Shown: in pieces, positions 24,803 to 32,995 of the stretch
Position numbering within the stretch: the first letter of the stretch is position 1
Layout of the letters: each line of letters starts with the position of its first letter
Origin: Veillonella rodentium
GTDB lineage: Bacteria; Bacillota; Negativicutes; Veillonellales; Veillonellaceae
Direction of reading: 5' to 3'
DNA length: 64,000 bases
Assembly (NCBI RefSeq): GCF_900187285.1
Contig: NZ_LT906470.1
Span: forward strand, 1,808,001-1,872,000
Notes under the pieces: generated by a model
Database searches by the model: none
Told to the model about the DNA's origin: nothing
The model's input: the letters and a program-made list of their open reading frames with translations, nothing else
Made by a program: the position numbers and the translations under genes

Positions 24803-25939
24803 CTAAGCGGTCACGGTAATTCGTTCTCCGGTCCGCATATGTGTAAATACAATTTTCTCGGCGCGCAACTTGAAAGCGGTTCCTGTCGCCATCGCACCGT
24901 ACAACGTATCCCCTACAAGAGGGTGTCCTATATGGCTGAAAGCCACGCGAATCTGATGTGTTTTTCCCGTATATAAGCGCACAGATACATCCGTATATGC
25001 ATCCGGCAAACAGTTATCCACCACATTATCCACAATCAGACCTGATTTATCCACATCCCGATGTGCTATATCCACATTTTCATCCACTCTATCCACAGAT
25101 TTTTTACGGTTATTCACAGAGTTATCCACAGCCCGTGCCGCACATCTGTGCAAAACGATAAAATCGGTGCGCGTGTTCTTTCCGTTCGGACTGACTTCAT
25201 AATGAATGCCGTCAGAGGCTTTCTCCATAGGAAATTCAAGAGAACCGGAATCATCGGCTATAAGCCCTTCCACAGTGGCAACATACCATTTTTCAAATAC
25301 ATCACTATCCATCTGCTGTTGATATAAGCTTTGAGCCAGACCGCTCTTAGCTATGATGATACATCCCGTCGTATCCCGATCAAGGCGATTTAAAAACCGC
25401 ACTTTTCGTTTGATACCATGCTCTTTAAAATAATGAGCCACCCCATTCGCAAGTGATACCTGCCCCTTTGAATTCACCGTCATCCCTGCGGGCTTATCAA
25501 CAACGAGCAAATCATCATCCTCATACAGGATTACTAAGTCCATAGGGACCGGTTCATAATCAAGTTTCTCCTTCGCCATGGCGATCCGGATTTCGTCACC
25601 CGCACTAACCTCATCATGGGGCATAGCTTTATATTCGTTAATATGAATCAACTTTTCATCAAACAGTTTCACCATGGATTTACGCGGGTATCTCGTATCC
25701 AGCAGACGACCTAAAGCAACAGTATCCATAACATCACTCTTATTATTAACCGCAACACCAGAGTTCAGCGTGTTTAATGCATTCGGCTTATTTAACCTAT
25801 TTTCCGCATTCGTATCATCACCATTAGCATCAATCGTAGCATGATGCAAATAATCACTGTCATCATAGGAGGCTATCCGTATATCCTCTGCACTGACAGT
25901 CCACAACATGTCATCGGGACGATGAGTCTTTCGCGCCAT
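24803..25939 (-). CDS. RluA-family pseudouridine synthase with repeat insert
   Basis: A 378-residue RNA pseudouridine synthase. The N-terminus (1-75) is an unusual Asn/Asp-rich extension. An S4-like region follows, then the catalytic domain with VVDKPAGM, NRLDRDTTG (catalytic D187) and TGKTHQIRV. Residues about 268-313, between two core strands, form an insert with repeated V-D-N/K/R units that family members usually lack. This insert is encoded by the DnaA-box-like cluster at 25014-25130. The ATG overlaps the helicase stop by one base (TAATG), so translation is coupled. Confidence 0.9.
   Translation of the reverse strand: MARKTHRPDDMLWTVSAEDIRIASYDDSDYLHHATIDANGDDTNAENRLNKPNALNTLNSGVAVNNKSDVMDTVALGRLLDTRYPRKSMVKLFDEKLIHINEYKAMPHDEVSAGDEIRIAMAKEKLDYEPVPMDLVILYEDDDLLVVDKPAGMTVNSKGQVSLANGVAHYFKEHGIKRKVRFLNRLDRDTTGCIIIAKSGLAQSLYQQQMDSDVFEKWYVATVEGLIADDSGSLEFPMEKASDGIHYEVSPNGKNTRTDFIVLHRCAARAVDNSVNNRKKSVDRVDENVDIAHRDVDKSGLIVDNVVDNCLPDAYTDVSVRLYTGKTHQIRVAFSHIGHPLVGDTLYGAMATGTAFKLRAEKIVFTHMRTGERITVTA
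25014..25130 (+). repeat. Cluster of eight co-oriented DnaA-box-like 9-mers inside a coding sequence
   Basis: In 117 bases, eight plus-strand 9-mers resemble the DnaA box TTATNCACA. Perfect: 25026, 25047, 25110 (TTATTCACA) and 25122. One mismatch: 25014 (TTATCCACC), 25068 (ATATCCACA), 25089 (CTATCCACA). Two mismatches: 25080. Start-to-start spacings are 12, 21, 21, 12, 9, 21 and 12, all multiples of three because they encode V-D-x units on the other strand. Confidence 0.85.
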
Positions 25940-28527
25940 TAACTGCTCCTTTCTACGAGATTCGCATCTGTCGGCATATAATTCAACAATGGGCTCGGTT
26001 GAACGCTGCGCCCCCGCTCATTTTCATGCTTATAGGTGATGACCAGTTCCCGTTTCGGTCGCGTAATCGCTACATAGAACAGGCGTTTCTCCTCATCTTC
26101 ACGACCTTCTTCAATCGCAAAAGGACTCGGGAATACACCTTGATTCATCCCCGCCAGGAATACGTAATCAAACTCGCTGCCCTTTGCCTGATGAACCGTG
26201 ATAATCGGAATCCGATCATCATTTTTCACCTGTTGAACCGGCTCACCGGCCGTAAGGGCCGCCATCTGCAGGATCTGATTCAATCGCGCCAATCCGGGCG
26301 GTCCGTCATAGTCGACGTCCAGCTTTTCCATGATGCGGTATAAATCGCGAATATGCTCCACCTTGGCCGCTTCCCCATGAGATTTGTAATACTCAAGAAC
26401 ACCCATATGATTCATGATATACGCCAAGAGTTGTGTGGGAATCTCCGTCAACGCCTTGCGGCGCAATGTCGCCATTTGCGAGGCGATATTGGTGAAAGCC
26501 GCCTTATACTTATTGATTGCCACCATACGTCCCGTCGTGGTAGGTATGATGTTTTCTTTCACCGCATAAATTAAAAGCTGAGCCGTCGCCAGAATATCAT
26601 CCATCGCATTATGTGTAGGCTCATGATGAATGGGGAAATGAGATGCCAGAAACCCCAGCTTATGGTTCGGAAGGTTCGGATGGAAGCGCCGGAATATATC
26701 CAATGTATCATACACGGCCTTGAACTCGGGCTGACCTAAATTATGGCGGGCCAGTTCATTCGTAAAAATACTGATATCGTAATTCACATTATGACCCACG
26801 ATGACGGCATTCTCGGAAAACTCCTTAAAAGCGGTAAGAACGGTTACAGGGTCTTCACCATGCTCCGCCAAATACGCATCGGAAAAACCGTGAACCTCTT
26901 CGGACTGCCCTACCGGCCGTCCCGGATTGATAAAACGCTCAAAGGTCTCTAAGACCTGCCCCTCCTCATCAATGCGAATCGCCGCGATCTGTATGATGCG
27001 ATCCTGCGACGTGTCCGTGCCGGTACTTTCAACATCGTACACGATTACTTCACGGCGCTCTAAACCCTGTACGAGCTTGGCGTACGGTTCATCTTCAAAG
27101 ATAGGCATATCCATAAAGTCCGTCAGTTTTAACCCCACCTGCCTTGTTTCAGGACTCTCGATAGCGGCGATACGATTATCCCCGATGCCCGCCACATATC
27201 GCTTGATGATACGCTTGGCGCTGACCGAATCATTAGGATTCATGAGAAGCTTGAAATAGGCCATCACATCTTTAATTTCCTGCCTGCGGAAGAATTTATA
27301 CTCGTCGATAATCATAAAGTGACGGCGTTCCCCTTCCGGTTTCTCCGCATTGAGCCTTTCAAAGGACGAACTGAGACGTTGTGCCGTCTTATTATCCCGC
27401 ACGAGGACACCGATACTCGTATCCTTCGGCAACACGCAGATGGAATCAAAAATGTATCGCCCCTCCTGATATTCATTTTTAGAACCCTTGATGAGCACCG
27501 GCTTACCCGTGCTTTCACTATTGGCACGAGGCAGTTCATTATAGACGGAGCCCACTAAATCGGGGAACATGGCCTGTAATGTCCTGAATGCCATCGTAAA
27601 GAGCGTTCGATTCGACCGGTAATTCTCGTAGAATATGATTTTCAAAGGCTTAAAATCTTCATCGAACCGCTTTAACAGGCGAAACGGGTCGGAACCGCGC
27701 CATTCATAAATAGTCTGAAAGTAATCGCCGCATAACAGCACGTGATTGCCTTGCCACAGCATTTCAAGAACCTTATACTCCAAAAGTCCCGTATCCTGCA
27801 TTTCGTCTACCGAGATATAGCTATAACGACTGCGCCAGCGCTCACGCACCACAGGATCCTGAAAGAGGCGATGCACACCGCAGATAAGGTCCGTGAAATC
27901 CACACCGTGAACGGCGCGTAAGCTTTCATCATAGGCACTCAACCATTGATGACCTTCGGCCCAGAATAGAGATAACTCATCGTAAAGAACCTTATTAAAA
28001 CTGCTGAACTGCGCCTCTACGGCCTTGTAATTCTCCGTGCGGAGGCGATAAATCGTATTCTTGTAATCCGCCGCCGTATCATCCGTATAAAATCCGTACA
28101 GCGAGCGGTATTCTTTCACCATAGCGATTACATTGGCGAAATTAATATCCCGCAGCTGTTTCGGCTTGTACGGCCCGTATAATTCCTTGCAGTCCTCTTC
28201 ATCAAATATGGTCACATCCGTATATAAGGACTCGTTCCGCTTTCCTTCCTGCTGCAACACGAAAAAGCAAAAGCTGTGGAATGTACTAATTTCCACAGCC
28301 TTTGCGGGGCTGCCTACAAGGGATTGGATGCGGTCCTTCATCTCATTGGCCGCCTTATTTGTAAAGGTCATGCATAAAATGTTGTCCGCCTCCGCAAAGC
28401 CACCTTCGATGAGGTGCGCCACCCGATAGGCAAGTGTATTCGTTTTTCCCGTCCCGGCGGACGCCAACAGGAGGATATTCCGTTCTACCTCATCAATAAC
28501 GCGTTGCTGCTCACGATTGATAATCAT
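25939..28527 (-). CDS. UvrD/PcrA-type helicase with embedded DEDDh exonuclease domain
   Basis: An 862-residue superfamily 1 helicase. P-loop ASAGTGKT (23-30), motif Ia TFTNKAANEM, Walker B DEMQD (241-245), Q-TIYEWRGSD (motif III) and the C-terminal motifs V (HQAKGSEFDYVFLAG) and VI (LFYVAITRPKRELV) are intact. Between motifs IV and V, residues about 492-655 form a DnaQ-like 3'-5' exonuclease: VYDVEST (D498, E500), GHNVNYD (D584) and H639 with D644. A proofreading-type nuclease inside helicase domain 2 suggests coupled unwinding and trimming of 3' ends. It lies between bofA and the pseudouridine synthase gene on one operon. Confidence 0.92.
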   Translation of the reverse strand: MIINREQQRVIDEVERNILLLASAGTGKTNTLAYRVAHLIEGGFAEADNILCMTFTNKAANEMKDRIQSLVGSPAKAVEISTFHSFCFFVLQQEGKRNESLYTDVTIFDEEDCKELYGPYKPKQLRDINFANVIAMVKEYRSLYGFYTDDTAADYKNTIYRLRTENYKAVEAQFSSFNKVLYDELSLFWAEGHQWLSAYDESLRAVHGVDFTDLICGVHRLFQDPVVRERWRSRYSYISVDEMQDTGLLEYKVLEMLWQGNHVLLCGDYFQTIYEWRGSDPFRLLKRFDEDFKPLKIIFYENYRSNRTLFTMAFRTLQAMFPDLVGSVYNELPRANSESTGKPVLIKGSKNEYQEGRYIFDSICVLPKDTSIGVLVRDNKTAQRLSSSFERLNAEKPEGERRHFMIIDEYKFFRRQEIKDVMAYFKLLMNPNDSVSAKRIIKRYVAGIGDNRIAAIESPETRQVGLKLTDFMDMPIFEDEPYAKLVQGLERREVIVYDVESTGTDTSQDRIIQIAAIRIDEEGQVLETFERFINPGRPVGQSEEVHGFSDAYLAEHGEDPVTVLTAFKEFSENAVIVGHNVNYDISIFTNELARHNLGQPEFKAVYDTLDIFRRFHPNLPNHKLGFLASHFPIHHEPTHNAMDDILATAQLLIYAVKENIIPTTTGRMVAINKYKAAFTNIASQMATLRRKALTEIPTQLLAYIMNHMGVLEYYKSHGEAAKVEHIRDLYRIMEKLDVDYDGPPGLARLNQILQMAALTAGEPVQQVKNDDRIPIITVHQAKGSEFDYVFLAGMNQGVFPSPFAIEEGREDEEKRLFYVAITRPKRELVITYKHENERGRSVQPSPLLNYMPTDANLVERSS

Positions 28528-28548
28528 AGAATCCTCCCTATCTTAATC

Positions 28549-28800
28549 TTATAATAAGCCGTACCATAAAGCGGCAATAACCATCGGTATAGGCCCTAAA
28601 ATAGCCGTCAACACCCATACGCCCCAACCGATATCCATCGGGATATGTAGGACATTAACGCATACCCAATAGGTAGCGAAGCCTGCTATCACGTTGAAAG
28701 CGACGCTCTTAATCGTAAAGAATGCCACCTTAAACAGAATGTAGGCCACAACAATCGAAATTACCACAGATATAATCGGCGATGCTAATAGTGCTTCCAT
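28549..28800 (-). CDS. bofA: BofA-family small membrane protein
   Basis: An 83-residue protein with two or three hydrophobic helices (SVVISIVVAYILFKV, AFNVIAGFATYWV, WVLTAILGPIPMVIAALWY). Sequence and position after recR match BofA, which in sporulating Firmicutes inhibits pro-sigma-K processing. The organism suggested here does not sporulate, so the function must differ or be vestigial. It is one base from recR. Confidence 0.85.
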   Translation of the reverse strand: MEALLASPIISVVISIVVAYILFKVAFFTIKSVAFNVIAGFATYWVCVNVLHIPMDIGWGVWVLTAILGPIPMVIAALWYGLL

Positions 28801-28801
28801 A

Positions 28802-29398
28802 TTATCCTTTCATTTCCTGACGGTTTACAACGGCACCGCCAAGAGTTAATTCATCGGCATACTCAATATCGCCGCCCACAGGAACACCGCGTGCGATACG
28901 CGTTACCTTGATACCGCTCGGCGCCAAGAGCCGCGCCAGATAGAGAGCTGTCGCTTCCCCTTCCACATCGGGATCCGTAGCGAGAATCACCTCTTGCACC
29001 ACGCCATCCCGCAAGCGGGCAATGAGCTCTTTCACGCGAATATCGTCGGCACCGATGCCCTCCATAGGGGACAGGGCGCCTTCCAGCACGTGATAAAGTC
29101 CTTTGTAATCACCGCTGCGCTCGATGGCGATGACGTCACGAGATGTTTCCACCACCATAATCGTCGTCCGGTCCCGATTCGGATTACTGCAGAACTCGCA
29201 CGGATCCTGTGCAGATAAATTAAAGCATATAGAACAGTGTCGCGTAGCGCCCTTCGCTTCGACGATGGTTTCCACAAGGCGATCCACCTCCTCCTGAGGC
29301 ATCTCCACCAGGTGATAGGCCAAGCGTCTCGCCGACTTCGAGCCGATGCCCGGCAAACGGCGCAACTGTTCTACAAGCCGTTCCAACGCATTTGTCAT
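28802..29398 (-). CDS. recR: Recombination protein RecR
   Basis: A 198-residue recombination mediator acting with RecF/RecO to load RecA. It has a helix-hairpin-helix N-terminus (LRRLPGIGSKSARRLAYHL), a four-cysteine zinc finger (CSICFNLSAQDPCEFC), and a TOPRIM domain (MVVETSRDVIAIE, ATDPDVEGEATALYLARLL). The ATG follows the ybaB stop directly. Confidence 0.97.
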   Translation of the reverse strand: MTNALERLVEQLRRLPGIGSKSARRLAYHLVEMPQEEVDRLVETIVEAKGATRHCSICFNLSAQDPCEFCSNPNRDRTTIMVVETSRDVIAIERSGDYKGLYHVLEGALSPMEGIGADDIRVKELIARLRDGVVQEVILATDPDVEGEATALYLARLLAPSGIKVTRIARGVPVGGDIEYADELTLGGAVVNRQEMKG

Positions 29399-29728
29399 TT
29401 AGAATAAACCTGTAGGCAAGTTAAGACCGCCCGTTACTTTGCCCATTTCCTGCGCCAAAAGGTCATCAACCTTTTTACCGGCTTCATTTACGGCGGCCAT
29501 CACCAAATCCTCAAGCATTTCCACATCTTCCGGATCTACTGCGGACGGATTCAATTTCAAGGATTCGATAATCTTTTCACCGTTCATGACAACCGTAACG
29601 GCACCGCCGCCCACAGTCGCTTCTACGGTGCGGGTCTTCAACTCTTCCTGCATCTTCTTCATATCGTCCTGCATCTTTTGGACCTTCTTCATCATGCCCG
29701 CCATATTGCCCATACCTTTACCAAACAT
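29399..29728 (-). CDS. YbaB/EbfC family nucleoid-associated protein
   Basis: A 109-residue protein beginning MFGKGMGNMAGMMKKVQKMQDDMKKMQEEL and typical of the dimeric DNA-binding EbfC fold, ending in the usual GGLNLPTGLF. The ATG at 29728 follows GGAAGGAGG; an upstream in-frame ATG would add eleven unconserved residues. It lies between dnaX and recR, the conserved order in Firmicutes. Confidence 0.95.
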   Translation of the reverse strand: MFGKGMGNMAGMMKKVQKMQDDMKKMQEELKTRTVEATVGGGAVTVVMNGEKIIESLKLNPSAVDPEDVEMLEDLVMAAVNEAGKKVDDLLAQEMGKVTGGLNLPTGLF

Positions 29729-29829
29729 TATGTTCCTCCTTCCGGACTTCATCGTCCTCATTACAATCGGATTCGCTTGTCGGAATACCGTGAAAGCATC
29801 CCTATCCAGCCAAACCGGTCTTATCTATA

Positions 29830-32439
29830 CTATTCTTCAATGACCTCGACGATGATGTCGTGGTCTTCTGATAACTTACCTAATGTTTCCGCCAACAGGG
29901 GATTTCTTTTTTCCTCATCGGTCATATGCTCCGGGTCCCACGGATATTCCCGCGTCACCTCTACACTGTCGATAGGCTCCACCTCTACGGTCTTTTGTGA
30001 AAGCTGTATGTTTTCACCGTGCGCCGGTAGCATTTTATCTTCAGCGGAAGCAGCCGACCTGTTACCGTTTGCGGCTTTTGTTACACGGCTTCCGCGCCCA
30101 GGCTTTGGGACAGCTTCCACCTCGATATGTGCACCGCTGTCCATAGGCCGTTCCAGCACTTCACCGTCATCACTGATAACGGTGACACTGGCCAAGTCAT
30201 GAGGCGGCACATCATCTAAGGACGGTATATATTCCTCATCCAGAGATTCAATCGGAATATCGTCAAAAGAGCTGACAGGTATATCATCCTCAGAAGTTTC
30301 TGAACTCTGAGAGTGTCCAGCATTGTTAATACCGTTGGAATTATCGACCTTTTCAGCTTTACCCGAATTATCGGATTGAGATTTTTCATCAAGCCGCGTT
30401 ACATCTACATGCTGCGACGAAGCCAGCTCTGTCGCCGATGATGAATCAGCTGCTTCCTGCAGTGATGCCTTCGTCTGTTGCTGCGTGCTGCCGCCCCTTT
30501 GTTGTTGTGCGCTGTCGGCACTTTGTTGTTGCGCGCTTCTGGCACTATGCTGTTGTTGCACACTGCTTGCACTTTGCTGTTGTTGTCCGCTGCCGGCCCG
30601 TTTATAATCTTTATAGGCCTGTGTGAGTGCATCTACAACCTCGACGCGAACGGCATATCCTAGCATATATGCAAATGCATCAGCCACCTCGGCGAGATTG
30701 TTTTCATTACTCAATACATTGAGATGCAATTTATTTTTAAAGGCCATAACCGCTTTCGTCGAATCCACATAGACCAGCTGCCCTTGACCCAACACGGTTG
30801 AAGTCATATTGCGGTTGCTGTCCTTTAAATACTTGATAACATTGGCCTGTACATTCCGATACTCCTTAGAGGATAGGATGTTATCACCGATAACCGCCTC
30901 TGTACTGATACCGGAGTTATTTTTCCGTCCCGGCTGACTCTTATTTGCCGCTATCGGACTCCCCGTCGGAGGCACCATCCCCGGAGGCGGAGTCATGCCC
31001 ACCGCACCATGAGGTGGCGGAGTCATCCCCGGTCTACCGTTGGAAGGTGGCGGAACAGCCCCGACTCGGCCTTGTGGAGGCGGAGTCCGCCCTACATCAG
31101 GTGTAGTCACCGGATCCATAGCGGATGCGGACATACCATTATCACTATTACAATCCTCTACAGGTTCTTGCAAAAAATCTTTACCCATAGGACCCTGAGG
31201 GGCTACAGAATCGGAAGCTCCATATATCGGCGCAACGGAAACCGCAGGACCTCTCTGCTCCAACCGGGCCATTCTGTTAAGTAAGTCTTCACGCTCGGTT
31301 CGCTCTGCCGATTCAAGAGCGTACACGCGATCTTCTAAGCTTTCATCAGCATCGCCTAACTGCGCGCAAAGAGCAAGAAGCCCCATCTCAATGATGGTTC
31401 GCGGATTATCCACCTGTTTTGCATCATTCATGATGGACTGAGCGCTACGGATATATCGATTGAGCCGATTAAAATCTATAGACTCGGCCTGTGCCGAAAA
31501 TTCACTCTTGAACGCGTCATATACCTTTAGTTCATCCGCATCAGGTGCCACCTTGCACACGAGCAGGGCCCGCACATGCTGAATTAAAGCCTCCATAATC
31601 TGCGTTGCATCGCGACCTTCCGAAAGCGCGTCCTGAATATAGGACAACAACTTAGGTCCGTCACCATTCTGCAGGGCATCGAGGAAATGAATAATCCATT
31701 CCTTGCTGACGAGACCGATGAGTTCCTCTACGACTTTCGGCGTAATATCGCCGGTAGCCATACCTGCACATTGATCCAGGATGCTCAACGCATCGCGCAA
31801 ACCGCCGTCCGCATGCACCGCAATAAGCTGTGCCGCCGCCGGTTCAAGACCGAAGCCTTCTTTATCCGCCACATAGGATAAGCGCTGTGCGATATCATCG
31901 GACGTGATTCGTCTGAAGGTATACCGCTGGCAACGGGATACGATGGTAACCGGCAGTTTTTCGATTTCCGTAGTGGCAAAGATAAACATCACATGTGCCG
32001 GAGGTTCCTCAATGGTCTTTAACAACGCATTCCATGCCTCCGTCGTGAGCATATGGGCTTCGTCAATGATGAATACCTTTTTGCGCCCCTCAACAGGCAT
32101 AAATTTGACGCTTTCACGAAGAGCACGGACCTCATCGATACCACGGTTTGATGCGGCATCGATTTCAAGGACATCCATGGACTGACCGCTCAAGATCGAC
32201 TTGCAGGCGCCGCATTCATTACAGGGATGATCCGTCGGACCATGTTCGCAGTTGATAGCACGCGCAAAAATCTTCGCCATACTCGTCTTACCTGTCCCGC
32301 GCGGGCCGGCAAACAGATACGCATGGGCCACCTTATCCTCGCGAATAGCGCGCATCAACGTATCCGATACCTGGTTTTGCCCTACTACATCGGTAAACGT
32401 CTGCGGTCGATACTTGCGATACAATGCGATATAAGCCAT
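29830..32439 (-). CDS. dnaX: DNA polymerase III subunits gamma/tau
   Basis: An 869-residue clamp-loader ATPase. P-loop GPRGTGKT (45-52), zinc-finger cysteines C64/C73/C76/C79, Walker B IIDEAHML and sensor SRCQRYTF are present. After domain III (to about 370) comes a long tau-like tail with a Pro/Gly-rich repeat (PPPQGRVG, PPPHGAVG) and a Gln/Ser-rich low-complexity stretch of QQQ units, then an acidic end. The ATG at 32439 follows AAAGGAGG; the upstream in-frame region is not coding. No obvious gamma frameshift slippery site was found. Confidence 0.96.
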   Translation of the reverse strand: MAYIALYRKYRPQTFTDVVGQNQVSDTLMRAIREDKVAHAYLFAGPRGTGKTSMAKIFARAINCEHGPTDHPCNECGACKSILSGQSMDVLEIDAASNRGIDEVRALRESVKFMPVEGRKKVFIIDEAHMLTTEAWNALLKTIEEPPAHVMFIFATTEIEKLPVTIVSRCQRYTFRRITSDDIAQRLSYVADKEGFGLEPAAAQLIAVHADGGLRDALSILDQCAGMATGDITPKVVEELIGLVSKEWIIHFLDALQNGDGPKLLSYIQDALSEGRDATQIMEALIQHVRALLVCKVAPDADELKVYDAFKSEFSAQAESIDFNRLNRYIRSAQSIMNDAKQVDNPRTIIEMGLLALCAQLGDADESLEDRVYALESAERTEREDLLNRMARLEQRGPAVSVAPIYGASDSVAPQGPMGKDFLQEPVEDCNSDNGMSASAMDPVTTPDVGRTPPPQGRVGAVPPPSNGRPGMTPPPHGAVGMTPPPGMVPPTGSPIAANKSQPGRKNNSGISTEAVIGDNILSSKEYRNVQANVIKYLKDSNRNMTSTVLGQGQLVYVDSTKAVMAFKNKLHLNVLSNENNLAEVADAFAYMLGYAVRVEVVDALTQAYKDYKRAGSGQQQQSASSVQQQHSARSAQQQSADSAQQQRGGSTQQQTKASLQEAADSSSATELASSQHVDVTRLDEKSQSDNSGKAEKVDNSNGINNAGHSQSSETSEDDIPVSSFDDIPIESLDEEYIPSLDDVPPHDLASVTVISDDGEVLERPMDSGAHIEVEAVPKPGRGSRVTKAANGNRSAASAEDKMLPAHGENIQLSQKTVEVEPIDSVEVTREYPWDPEHMTDEEKRNPLLAETLGKLSEDHDIIVEVIEE

Positions 32440-32542
32440 GAGAACACCTCCTTTCATATAATATGAAAAACATAAAAATAATATCAAAAAAACATCAGAA
32501 TAACATATTAATCACATAAAAATAATATAAAAGCAATACTTT

Positions 32543-32551
32543 ATTATACCA
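32543..32551 (-). promoter_or_regulatory. Extended -10 promoter for dnaX
   Basis: On the minus strand TGG-TATAAT lies about 100 bases before the dnaX ATG, downstream of the ffs terminator. No good -35 is seen. Confidence 0.5.
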
Positions 32552-32560
32552 TATAAACAT

Positions 32561-32594
32561 AAAAGGCGGGCCGTTTTCAAACGACTCGCCTGAG
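32561..32594 (-). terminator. Terminator-like hairpin between ffs and dnaX
   Basis: AGGCG and TCGTTT pair with AAACGG and CGCCT around a small loop, with an internal mismatch, followed on the minus strand by TTTTAT. The ~80 bases between it and the ffs terminator contain no recognisable gene. Confidence 0.55.
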
Positions 32595-32674
32595 TTAGAT
32601 ATCATAAATCTGCCACTGATTTATCCATCGGGTTCCAATATGCCAATATGATTGATTCTATATAACGACACATA

Positions 32675-32694
32675 AAAAGCGACCTTTCGGTCGC
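32675..32694 (-). terminator. Terminator of the SRP RNA gene
   Basis: On the minus strand GCGACC-GAAA-GGTCGC is followed by TTTTT. It is immediately 3' of the SRP RNA. Confidence 0.85.
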
Positions 32695-32837
32695 CCTTGC
32701 AATACTCGATCACGACAGCCCCCGGGGTCCCCGTGGCACATGAAAGTTACCGCTTAGTGCTGCTACCTCTCAGTCCTGACACGATTCACAGGCCTCCATT
32801 GCACGGGCCCGAGAACTGCCATGATCCAATATTGCAA
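32695..32837 (-). ncRNA. ffs: Signal recognition particle RNA (small bacterial type)
   Basis: The minus strand carries the universal helix 8 core GTCAGGACTGAGAGG followed by AGCAGCAC, i.e. the GGAA-type tetraloop and asymmetric loop bound by Ffh, here with a GAGA loop. The flanks pair as long arms: CGGGCCCGTG with CACGGGGACCCCGG, and GCAATATTGGATCA with TGATCGAGTATTGC, giving one extended hairpin of about 140 nt with no clear Alu domain. Position directly upstream of dnaX matches scr in Bacillus. Exact ends are inferred from the promoter and terminator. Confidence 0.92.
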
Positions 32838-32844
32838 TATAAAT

Positions 32845-32873
32845 ATTATACATAAAAATACCTTTATAGTCAA
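32845..32873 (-). promoter_or_regulatory. Promoter of the SRP RNA gene
   Basis: On the minus strand TTGACT (32868-32873) and TATAAT (32845-32850) have a 17-bp spacer and place the start at the first paired base of the RNA. Confidence 0.85.
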
Positions 32874-32995
32874 AAACCTTAAGCCCCAAAAACACTTCAT
32901 TTAACTTTCATTTTCAACAAAATTTAAGTATAATAAAAATATGATTTTATATACTCCAACTACCCAATAATTTATACTGAAAGGATATTAACATC

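Noticed and set aside
30470-30600. CTG/TTG-rich triplet stretch looking like a repeat array
   Set aside because: It is the Gln/Ser low-complexity linker of the DnaX tail, read in frame, not an intergenic repeat or CRISPR.
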